DNA of 64,000 nt, from positions 1 to 64,000 of the forward strand of contig JNEN01001223.1 of assembly GCA_000697355.1 (NCBI GenBank). Reading direction: 5' to 3'. The position numbers were made by a program, and so were the translations under genes. Within the stretch, counting starts at the first letter, position 1, and every line of letters begins with the position of its first letter. Positions 53,925-64,000 of the stretch are shown here, piece by piece. The DNA comes from Syncephalastrum monosporum B8922. Taxonomy: Eukaryota > Mucoromycota > Mucoromycetes > Mucorales > Syncephalastraceae. The notes beneath the pieces were generated by a model. It did no database searches and was not told the DNA's origin. It saw nothing but the letters and a program-made list of their open reading frames with translations.

Positions 53925-56900
53925 TAGAAGGCGATGGAAGTAGGTATAAAGAAAGGTATATAACAGGAAACACACAGAGGAGAACAAGACGAGGGGAACA
54001 AAGGCGGGCGCTTTCTTTTATATCATCTGGCGAGGATTTGGGGGGACGCCGCCGCCGAGAGTAAACTCAGTCCGAATTTTGGGGTTTGTCCGCAGCGCGA
54101 TCGGTTTCGTCGCTGTACGATTGCGATTGCTATACCTTGTCATTGTATAGCGCCTTTTTCTCCATCTACATTACAGCCTAAAAGAAATATACAGACTTCT
54201 ATATTGAAAAGCAGTGGACCGAACACATACACACATGCATTCGTATCAGCTTTCTTTTTTATCTCAGGACGGTTCTTTTCTTTGTTCTCGCCGAATTCAT
54301 TCATTCATGTCATTATTCGTGATCGATGGCGACAATGGGGGGTACAAATTGCTGATCCTGGCAAACTTGTGTAACTTCACCATCGCAGAAAGCATTATTG
54401 ACTGCATATTGTGCAACACTTAGGTCACCCGCAGCGGTAACAAAAGCAGCGGAAAACGTGCTGGTCCTCTGACCTCGCGCGAAAGGCGGACCATCCGCCC
54501 CCTTGGCACGCGCAGCCCATAACAGCCACACCCTGTCATCCTGTGATCATTGTGTTCGACACTTATCATTTTTCATACAACTTTGTTTTGCTACCCCGTA
54601 GGTCGATACCAGCGGTCACCTTGTCTTTACTACCCTATGTATTTCAAAAAGAAGGTAGCCTTTCAATTCATTTAACGAAAGATCGGCAGATCAGGGTTAT
54701 TTCATTGTACAGATTTTCACCTCGGCAGTCACCTAAAGTAGGCAGGTACGTATAAAGCACCGCTTCGCGCGAGAATAAAAGATTTTTGCTTTGGCTGTCC
54801 CTGAATTTGTATCACCGGCATGCTTTCCTCCCAAAAGTTTTACATCGCCGGACTTGCAGCCGATCTGCTTCCCTCGAGTCATAGCTATCATAGCAGTATG
54901 AAATGCACACATGCTAAGTCCCTCTCTCTATCTGTATTTCTCTATCTGTACCTCTCTTTAGTTTTCCTATATTCGTTTACTGCATGCACCTGACGCTATG
55001 TCTTTTTCTTTTTTGCAGCCCTCACCGAATCACATGCTTATCAATAAGATAAGCTACACGTCTGCGGTTGTAACTGTCCACACCGCGTCTTGTCGATTGG
55101 ATGGAAATGCCAACGCTCTTCGTCCCTTTCGACAAGACTAATGGACTCGGCTTGATTTGAAAATACTGAATGATCGTTCATCATGAGGACATATAGATGT
55201 ATGATTTCGTGAGCAAACATCCACGCTGTTCCTGTTAATCGGAAACCCCACAAGCAGGTATGATTTGCGCGCGGTGAAAACTCAGAAGGCCGAGGGGAGT
55301 TTCCCAGTTTCCTGGGCATCCTACTGGATGTATGAAAACGTCATGCATGGGCGGACTTCTGCTTCCCGATCATTTTCCCCTATGAGAATAGGTCTATCCA
55401 CCTGCCCGGATGTATGTAATAAAAAAATAGACCATCGGATGAAATCTTTTTTATATATGTTTTTTTTTTTCGCAGAGAGACCGAGGACAGCGAATTCATC
55501 TATTCTTTTCCTCTAGTCAAGGCTGCAAGGCTGCAGCAGTACATGACAAAGTCCCGAGGCGCTAGAAGACTTGAAATCACCGTGGATTAAAGCAATCTTA
55601 TTGTTTGATGTTCTGTCCCACATACTGTCAAATATAGAATTCTTCGAGGTCGCCACTATTTTTCTCATGTATTCGGCCATCGAGATATGGATGCACCCGA
55701 GATATTCACATTGCGAGGTGTAAGCCGTGTGACACAATGCTCCTCGACAAGGAACCGACATTTTACCCACATAAAAAAATCTGCCGAACACAGACAGCCA
55801 TCTGTAGTTTGAGAACTGATATTAAATCAGTCCTGTCTGACCATGATTCTCGAAACGTCCGGAGATACGTTCTGAAAGGGAAGTAAAGGGTTGATATACT
55901 CGTGAATAGTATCGCCAAGACGTAAAGTCCATGTATGTGCGTGGATACACAACAGGGGCACTATGTAACACTACAAATACGTCCCGTCAATGTGATCGTA
56001 CTTCTGCTGTACGAGCAATCCTTCTAGATGACGCGTACTGCATCATCGTGTGACCACCTCGAGTAACAAAGAATGTACTACATTCAAGCGCTGCAATGGG
56101 TGATATTTATCGTATTTGCTCCAATTGCACGGTAATCTGAGACTGCAACAAGACTGTATGATGCTGTCTACATAAAACTTTTCTTTCCGCCGAATTGCCA
56201 AGCGAAGGTTTTGGTAACCAGATGGGGTTTACGAGGCTGGGGGGGGGTCTATTAGGAGGCCACTCAGCCACACTGCGAATTCATTGTCCTGAATCAAGCC
56301 ACAGTGTACGACTGCACGTTTATCTAAGCAGACGAAACTGTAACCTTTTCTTAGCTTTGCAGCTGTCTACGGAGCTTAGCCCATGCTGTCACGGAAGATA
56401 GGACATGTGTATCTTTTTGTCTTAGTGTTAATATGCGCTCACCAGATCTTATTGTCTCCTCAGGAGTGGTGCGAGAAATCTATATCTGTCGAGAAGTCTC
56501 ACGCTTGTCACCTACATAACTTTTGTTTAGGTATACTACATTACCTTTTTCTTTTTTTGGTTTGCGCCTGTGGCGTGTTCCTAGCCTGGTAAAGTTTGCA
56601 TGCAAGAATGCCATACATTGACATATTATGACACACTTCGCGCGAATGTTTGTCTGTATTTTCTACTCATCATGTTCTGCATGGGATAACGCAACCTGGT
56701 GGATACCACGTCTCACGGCTTTGTGCAGACTACTGCTCCTCCAATGATGACCATAATATACAGAATTCTACAGGAATTGATACTATATAGTAAAAGAGTA
56801 CTGTATATACATGTCTGCTTGGCCTTTCTACGAAGAAAATAAAGGAAAAGGGTATCTGCATCACTGCTTGCGAAAAGTATCCCAAGTACTCGGTGATGAA

Positions 56901-58674
56901 GCTGCAGCCAATCCATGGAGAACGGAAATTCATCTCGGCGGAATATCCGAAATGGTAACCCAGCCTGCGGTCACTGGCGCGAAGGTGCAAGGATCGGCGG
57001 AAGGTGACACGAGGATGACAGAATGAAAAGAAATGGAAATGAAAATTACTACAGACTCCAATTTCTCTCTCTCTGGATCGTCGATGTCTTCACGTATCAC
57101 CGATGCATATCGAGTGCATGAGCGGACAACTAGTTAGAGTGAGCAAAACCTGCCTCATTGGATATATCTGAGATATACCCACCACGTGCGCTCGCACATT
57201 TGACGATACTGAATTTCCCATGCGCTAACGATTCCTCCACCGCATCGCCAATGCTGGCTTCAACCATCAAAGTCGTATCAATGCATTCGGCTCTATTGAT
57301 TGCAGGTGACCAACAATAGCCGGGGGAATTACAAGAATAATGAAAGAGTGCTAACTTATTGCATAGGGAATGTTACTTGGCTCTCACCAGCAGAAGTGCT
57401 GTACAACTGTAGAGCGGTAATAGCGGACGATACCAGAGTAAACAGTAAGAGACAATGAGGTTGAAGCGACTTCGTCTCATAACTTGGTGCTTTGTTTCAC
57501 TGTAAAAAAATAGAGCTTTATAAATGCAAGATGTAGATGAAACAGGTGATGTTCAGCTGTAAAAGTGTCTATGTAAATCTAAGTAAACAGGTCGCTGATA
57601 TGTCTGACGCTTGAAGGTGCTGTATGGAACGATGAAGTCCCCCGCCACTGATTATTAAATAGAAGATGAGGCACCTATTGACAAATTGAAACGTACAGTA
57701 TAACTCGCAGATTGCCATTGGATGCGTTCATATGTGCTAAATACTCTGCTGTAATGTAAACCAATGTTAACCACGAAGCTTTCGAGCCGAGAAAAGTACC
57801 AGAAGTATATATGATGGAAGTCGCTTCCCTGGGAAAACAATGGGCCTGCGTATGTGTGTGTGCCCTTGGAGTTCTGCTGCAAATAGACATAAGGAGCTGC
57901 TACGGGAGAAGGAGCTATATCCATTTGGCCAATTCGTATTAGCTAATGTAATCAAAGCTAGCGCGTTTAAAGACATAGTGTGAATACGAATCTGTGTATA
58001 TCCGGTAGAGGAGTACACGCATTCAATCTTTTGATTCATTGATGATTCATTTGCCGCTGAACCGTCAGTACGTTTCGTGCTGTAAGTAGGCTAGGTCAAG
58101 GACAAGAAATCGAGTGCGTCGCATATGCAGGTATTTGTTTTTGCTGTTTGACACCCCATAATAACAAGGGCGGCCGCTCGTAGGCCTTCTATGTATATCT
58201 GTTGTTCGCTTATAATAAACATTCATTAAATACAACGCCCAGACAAGGTCGGTTTGTTCGAGTAGATTGACTACTTTTAATATTGCGCAAAATCTTTGAA
58301 TTGGGCGGTGGAGAGTTGCTGTTGACTTTGGTTGGATAACGCAAATGATATTCAACTTATCTCCTTTGCAAATGTTTGTTGAAGACAATTCAAAACTGGA
58401 GTGCTCTCATGCATAGCAAGCTCTCTAAACCCCGCGAGATCACCAGAAGCACACATCCAACCTTGTACTTTATTTGTACTCGTAGATGTATATGTAAGTA
58501 GCAGGACACATCAGTGAATCACTTATACGGACTGTAGCAATGCGAAACGGCATAAAATGATGTATGAAGCCATAGTTACTATCCTACCCTGCAGCATGAA
58601 TATTCTAGATTTTTATGAGACATTGAGCGGGGTGACCGCCTCGAGAATTTTGACAACGGGCTGCTCTGTTCTTT
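53925..58674. other. Large gene-poor region, nothing recognised
   Basis: About 4.7 kb with only short open frames on both strands and no family resemblance. No transposase, reverse transcriptase, repeat family, tRNA or rRNA was seen. One minus-strand frame near 54313-54531 has balanced amino-acid composition with two close cysteines, but no supporting signals. The ends should hold the promoters of the PH-domain and NUDCD1 genes. Confidence 0.5.
54016..54022 (-). promoter_or_regulatory. TATA box of the PH-domain gene
   Basis: The minus strand reads TATAAAA about 92 bp before the start at 53924. Confidence 0.55.
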
Positions 58675-60524
58675 ATGCAAAATACGACAACTCGGCAAAC
58701 ACGGTTAAACGCCAACCGCAATCACCTCAATCCAAAGTTCAATGGCTACAAGCTTGAGCCATTTCCCGATAAGGAGTGCATTGTGCGGGCGGATCTGCCT
58801 GGGAGCGGGATAGCCTCGTTTGGAGATGCCCAACCAGGCCGTATAGGCTTTCGAGAACTTCAAGCACGCGTTCGCTTCAACAATCTCTCGCTCGGATTTC
58901 CTATAGAACATGGCTTGATCGGCTCAGCATACTACGTCAACCAGGCTAATCAGGTGGTCCAAGTGACGTTTAACAAGGTAAGGCTAAGACTCTTGAGGAA
59001 GGGAAGACTGCGATCGACAGACTCAAAGCCGTTCTTTAGGATTCACGCGCCATTGGGTTTACGACATTGGTGAAGCTGGCAGAACGCATCGAAACGATAC
59101 CAAGCTATGTTGAGCCAGACCCAAGAGTGCCTGTGGATGCCCAAGTTCCGTCTGTCGTGGCTCTCAGCGCCCAACTGCTCCTCGCCTGCAACGGCGACGG
59201 TGTCATTGAACTGATCGAGCTCGACGGCGGCAAGGGCAGGGTGGTGGCAACAGCAGACTACGAAGGAGCCCAAGATGAAGGCATCTCACCCGTTCCCTGC
59301 GTGCTTCTGGCTGCTCGTCTGGTGGACGACAGGATTACTTTTGTCGTATATAGTCGCGCGGCAGCTACCAAAACGAAATTTAACATCGCTGTCCTTGAGT
59401 GGCAAGTCGGGAGTGATATCAAGACGCTGCATATCCAACAAGGACCCGAGGTGCCCGTCTACTGCGATCTGACGCCCGATTCACGCTTCTGTGTGCTGGG
59501 CAGCGAGGCGTCGTACGAGCGACTGGCCGAGGGAGATGTGGCCATGGAAGACGCCGACGTCCAGCAGCGCGACGCGCTCCAGCAGGCCACGGCCGCCGCG
59601 GCCGCCGACGCCCCGCCACCCCCCGCACCGTACCAGTGGACACAAGACAAGGCAGACATCACATTTCAAATGGTCTTGCCGGCAGGCACGCCCCCCTCCG
59701 CCATCACGTGCCATTTTGCACCTGCCCACCTCACGCTGATGGTACGCGCCCAGGACTTTGAGGTCTCGTATGCGTATCGGAAACTGTGGAGTACCGTGCG
59801 ACCTGACGAATGCACGTGGACTTTGGAGAAAGATGGCCTTCTCTCTCTTTTTCTGACAAAACACGACGAAAACACACGATGGCCGCACGTGTTTGACGCC
59901 GACGACGGTGTCTTGGAGACCATGGATCAGGCCAAGCTCGCCGAAATTACCCAGCGGCTCGAAAAGTTTACCCAGCAAACCGAAAACAAGGGCGGACCCT
60001 TTGTCCAAGCCGCGCAACACCCTGTCGCAACCGACATGGACGAGGACATTGATCAGGAGGGCCAGCCACTGCGCATGGTGGTGTATGACCGGGATGGCCA
60101 GCGCATCCAAGATATCACCTCGGGCGGCCATGAATGGCTCTGCAACTCTTTCGAAGCGCCTGATCAACTCGCCAAGGTGGCCATCAAATCAGACGTGGAC
60201 GCGCTTAGTTTCCAGCTCCTAGAGACACCCAAGGGCCTCGAGCCTGAGCATGTGGCCGCTTTTGACGCGCTAGCCTTCGTCCAAGCGTCGAAACGAGACA
60301 GTCGGTTTGTCCGATACGATCCCGATCACCGTTTCGCCGTCATTGTCGAAAGCAACCGGAACGTATACATTTACTACCGCCATGGCGACAAGCGCGCGAC
60401 CGAAAAACAGACACTGGTGGATGTCACACTCGGCCATGATGTCAATATTCTCGGCGTCCAGCTCATCCTCGACCACGTCGTCCTCATATTAACAGAAACA
60501 CAGATTGTTGGCCTGGTAATATGA
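58675..60524 (+). CDS. NUDCD1: NudC-domain protein, NUDCD1 homologue
   Basis: Homologue of human NUDCD1/CML66, a CS-domain co-chaperone-type protein. Exons 58675-58977 and 59040-60524 give 595 aa (human protein about 583). The N-terminus fits (NPKFNGYKLEPFPDKEC, GLIGSAYYVNQANQVVQV). A beta-propeller-like region follows (VVALSAQLLLACNGDGVIEL). The CS domain lies at about residues 290-385, with YQWTQDKADITFQMVLPAGT and WTLEKDGLLSLFLTK. The C-terminal beta-rich half ends with VILTETQIVGLVI. An Ala/Pro-rich insertion precedes the CS domain. The start at 58675 aligns with the family N-terminus. Function in fungi is little known, with Hsp90 or COPI-related roles suggested for animal homologues. Confidence 0.88.
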
Positions 60525-61373
60525 TAGTTTTTGCTTTTTTTTTTCAATGATTTTGCGTATAAAGGTATAGGGATACAGAGGCAGACGCTTCTGATGAAGA
60601 CAAGACAGTGATGATTATTCTCTGGAGCTGGCTAAAGCATCAACGTCGTGATAAAGGCACAAACAAGGAGAGAGCTTGAATGCATCACCCAGCAGCGGAG
60701 CAATACTGTATGAGGTTGTCATAATGATGACGTACCGCATCAAATAAAATTCATGACTATACAGCCTGTGCCGACGCTTGAACGAGAGGTGCTATGGTTC
60801 TATGCATGCGTGTCTCAGTATTAATTGCAGGTACTTTCTCTGCCTTTTCAGTCTGAAAGATTTGGAAAGAGAAAGAGCCGAGAGCCTGAAGCAATCGAAA
60901 ACTTCGCACGCGGCAGCAGTAGCAGTACCAACGGCAGAATGCGGTAAACAATAAGGTCAGACTTATACAAAATACAGTCTCAGATATCCAACGGTCAAGT
61001 CTCTCAAAGCAGAGAGCCTGCATTTTGTCAAGAGTAGCAGCCTTCCTATAGACCTTTCAACTGTCATGATTTTGAACGATGTGAGCCCGAGTTTCACACA
61101 AACTAATCCATTTTTGGTCGATGGCAATCGGTGTCACATCTTTTAGAGCGCTCGAGCCGCATCCCGCAAGTGGGTGAGTGTAACGTTCATCGGGGGGTTG
61201 CCAGTGATGCCACAGCATGATGACAAGCGGTCAGAATGAGCTCATACAACATGATTCTCCGAAACAGCAAACCCTTGAAAAGGGAGACTCATCAGGATGT
61301 GTGGAAATTTTTTACGCATTCAAAATTACGCGTCTTTTTTTCTTTACCTTACCCTTCTCAAGAACCCTTCACG
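60525..61373. other. Intergenic, promoter of transketolase
   Basis: About 850 bp between two plus-strand genes, with no coding block recognised. A T/C-rich run at 61331-61370 lies directly before the transketolase ATG, typical of highly expressed fungal genes. Confidence 0.55.
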
Positions 61374-63829
61374 ATGCCCCACCAAGACATTAACTCGCTG
61401 TGTATTAACACCATCCGCACCCTGGCCGCGGATGTCGTGCGTGGCGCCAACTCCGGCCATCCTGGCGCGCCCATGGGCTGTGCTCCCATGGCCCAAGTCC
61501 TCTTTAGCCATTATGTGCACGTCAGCCCAAAGAACCCACACTGGCCCAATCGCGACCGTTTTGTCCTGTCCAACGGTCACGCTTGTGCCCTTCAGTACAT
61601 TCTCTTACATCTGCTGGGCTTCAAGATGACCATGGATGATCTCAAGGCCTTCCGTTCAGTGGGCAGCATGTAAGGGACCTCTTAACGCGACACGTACGCG
61701 TGCGGTCTTTAATATGTGATATTAACCAGAATGGCTGTCCTTTTTCTAGCACCCCTGGCCATCCTGAGCGCCTGCACACAGAAGGTATCGAGGTCACGAC
61801 CGGTCCGCTCGGTCAAGGTATTGCGAACGCGGTCGGCCTCGCGATTGCCCAGACCCAGATGGCAGCCACATTCAACAAGCCAGATTTTGACCTCTTTGAC
61901 AACCACACCTACGTCCTCTTGGGTGATGGCTGTATGCAAGAAGGTGTTCAGTCCGAGGCATGCTCACTCGCCGGTCACTTGCAGCTCGGCAACCTGATTG
62001 CGCTCTATGATGACAACGACATCACTATTGATGGTGATACAGCCGTGTCCTTTACGGAGGACACCGCCAAACGCTTCGAGGCCTATGGCTGGCACGTCCA
62101 GGTTGTTGAGAATGGTAACGACGATCTCCAGGGCATCCAGCAGGCCATCGAGAAAGCCAAGGCAGTCAAGGACAAGCCGTCGCTCATCAAGGTCAAGACC
62201 ATCATTGGTATGTGTTATCTCCAGCGTTATGTTATGTGGTGATGTCATTTTGACATCTCGCTCGCTCTAGGCTATGGATCCTTGAACCAAGGCGAGGAAT
62301 CAACCCACGGCAGCCCCCTTTCACGTGAGTTCCCATACTATATTGTGTGTGTAATTGATTGTTTACTCAACACATGCACTTCTTCTACAGCGGAGGACAT
62401 TGTACAGCTCAAGAAGAAATTCGGCTTCGATCCCGACCAGAAGTACGTTGTGCCCGATGATGTCTACAAGTACTACCACAAACTGGCGGACGAGAACAAT
62501 AAGCGCGCCCAAGAGTGGGAGCAGCTCCTTGACAAGTACTGCCAAAAGTTCAGCAAGGAAGGTGCAGACCTCAAGCGCCGTCTAGCTGGCAAGCTCCCCG
62601 ACGGCTGGCAGAAGCACCTGCCCAAATACACCCCCGCAGACAAGCCTATCGCCACCCGCAAGCTGTCAGAAGCGGTTATTACTGCCCTCGCCGACGTCAT
62701 CCCCGAACTCATTGGTGGTTCGGCCGATTTGACCGGCTCCAACAACACGCGTTGGAAGACCGCGGTGGATTTCCAGCCGGTAAGAAGAATAACAACGTGT
62801 TGGCATGGCACCACTCATCCTGGATTGTTTAGCCCTCGACCAAGCTTGGCGACTACTCGGGTCGATACATTCGCTATGGTGTCCGTGAGCATGCCATGCA
62901 CGCCGTCATGAACGGCATTGCCGCCTATCAGGGACTGATTCCCTTCGGCGGCACTTTCCTCAACTTTTTAACGTAAGTCTAGATGTCTTCGCTGTCTTGA
63001 TGATGTGATGTGTCTTAACATCTTTGGTTAGTTACGGCTGGGGTGCCGCCCGCCTGAGTGCGCTGTCCCATCTGCGCGTGCTGTACATTATGACACACGA
63101 CTCGATTGGTCTGGGTGAGGACGGTCCGACCCATCAGCCGATCGAGACCCTTGCGCTCACACGCGCGACTCCCAACATGCTCACGCTCCGACCCGCGGAC
63201 GGCAATGAGACCTCGGGCGCGTATCTTGTTGCACTCGAACGCGACAACATGCCCTCGGTCCTGGCCCTCACGCGCCAGAACCTGCCCCACCTTGAGGGCT
63301 CGTCTATTGAGGCTGTGCGCAAGGGCGGCTACATCCTCGAGCCCTACTCGGATGCCAACCCACAGGTGACACTCGTCGGCACCGGTTCCGAGGTGTCAAT
63401 CGCAGTCGATGCTGCCAAACAGCTGAAGAAGGACGGTGTCAAAGTCCGTGTGGTGTCGATGCCTAGCACAGAGCTCTTTGACGAGCAGCCCATCGAATAC
63501 CGCAGCCAGGTCCTCTTGAGGGGCGTCCCGGTGGTCTCGGTCGAGGCCCTCTCCACTTTCGGCTGGCAGATTTACTCGCATGCTCAGGTCGGCATGACCA
63601 GCTTCGGTCAATCAGGCGTAAGTTTAGGTGGATGGGACGATGGCGAGGATGACGATACTGAATTTAATTTCTATAGCAATATCCTGATGTTTACAAGTAC
63701 TTCAAGATCACCCCAGAGCATGTGGCTGACGTTGCCAAGGGTGCGATCCAATACTTTGAGAAGAGAAAGGAGGGTGGCAGCGAGAACAATGTCCCCGACC
63801 TCTTCCCTCAATTTGCTCCTTGTACATAA
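61374..63829 (+). CDS. TKL1: Transketolase
   Basis: Thiamine-diphosphate enzyme of the non-oxidative pentose phosphate pathway that transfers two-carbon units between sugar phosphates in the cytosol. Exons: 61374-61669, 61750-62207, 62271-62324, 62391-62779, 62833-62972, 63032-63617 and 63677-63829, giving 691 aa, the standard length. Signatures are intact: [17 protein letters not shown], the ThDP/Mg motif [18 protein letters not shown] ending YDDN, the second-domain [17 protein letters not shown], and the PP-loop [16 protein letters not shown]. The C-terminal domain has [16 protein letters not shown]. The frame is also open 5-prime of 61374, but the family N-terminus begins here. C-ending codon bias fits a highly expressed gene. 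Confidence 0.96.
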
Positions 63830-64000
63830 GCTTCCTCGGTCTTTTTCGAGATCAAATATGAATAAAATACAACCCTCCAGTATCTGTGCTTACTTTAGTT
63901 ATAACCAAATAAGCGTTAATGCTTCTGAGCTCTGGTGTGCTGCGGGAAAGGAACAAAGTCGACTGAAAGAAGATGATTTGTCGAAATAACCGAAGATCAT

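Noticed and set aside
54313..54531. 73-codon minus-strand frame with two close cysteines
   Set aside because: No splice partners, promoter or family match. Kept only as a note within the gene-poor interval.
60757..61023. 88-codon minus-strand frame with a hydrophobic segment
   Set aside because: AT-rich intergenic DNA gives such frames by chance. There are no supporting signals.
1..64000. Possible secondary-metabolite cluster (P450 plus MFS transporter)
   Set aside because: No polyketide synthase, NRPS, terpene cyclase or cluster regulator is present. Neighbours are housekeeping genes.

Overview
The window is nuclear DNA of a filamentous fungus. It carries a fungal adenylate cyclase with RA, leucine-rich-repeat, PP2C-like and cyclase domains, a saccharopine reductase of the alpha-aminoadipate lysine pathway, an ECM33-type GPI cell-wall protein and a secreted GH18 chitinase. 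Genes are split by many short GT-AG introns (mostly 50-130 nt), coding sequence is moderately GC-rich and intergenic DNA is AT-rich. This style suggests an early-diverging filamentous lineage, probably Mucoromycota. That placement is an inference, because no rRNA or other marker gene is present.

Layout. 0-10 kb: a cut-off gene at the left edge, a repeat-bearing AT-rich gap, a small unknown protein, a monocarboxylate-type MFS transporter, an unresolved polyglutamine protein, the spliceosomal J-protein DNAJC8/Spf31, and mitochondrial NAD-isocitrate dehydrogenase subunit 2. 10-24 kb: saccharopine dehydrogenase LYS9 diverging from an ECM33-like wall protein, a second MFS transporter (ZIFL-like), a small unknown protein and a cytochrome P450. 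24-29 kb is gene-poor. It holds a pair of about 150-bp inverted-repeat-ended elements, a three-exon unknown gene and a Nudix (ADP-ribose pyrophosphatase type) gene. 29-46 kb is dense: a Sec14/CRAL-TRIO protein, chitinase, RRP36, TAF11, an intronless F-box/ankyrin protein, a mitochondrial ABCB8-like half-transporter and a TTC39/IML2-family protein. 46-64 kb: the adenylate cyclase, a PH-domain protein, about 4.7 kb with no recognisable gene, a NUDCD1 homologue and transketolase.

No operon-like or biosynthetic cluster is apparent. Most genes are housekeeping genes for metabolism (IDH2, LYS9, TKL, Nudix), RNA and ribosome biogenesis (DNAJC8, RRP36), transcription (TAF11), signalling (CYR1, PH protein), transport (two MFS, ABCB8-like, Sec14) and cell wall (ECM33-like, chitinase). 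Gene models were built by hand from splice-site consensus, reading-frame continuity and conserved motifs. All multi-exon models given with full coordinates are frame-consistent, except the one at 5769-6943.

The most notable pattern is an abundance of very short exons (14, 12, 11, 10 and 8 nt, plus a candidate 3-nt exon in an MFS transporter). Also notable are one clear GC-AG intron, an in-frame 51-nt intron just upstream of the adenylate cyclase catalytic domain, and two transposon-like repeats that differ only by transitions. No tRNA, rRNA or CRISPR was found.
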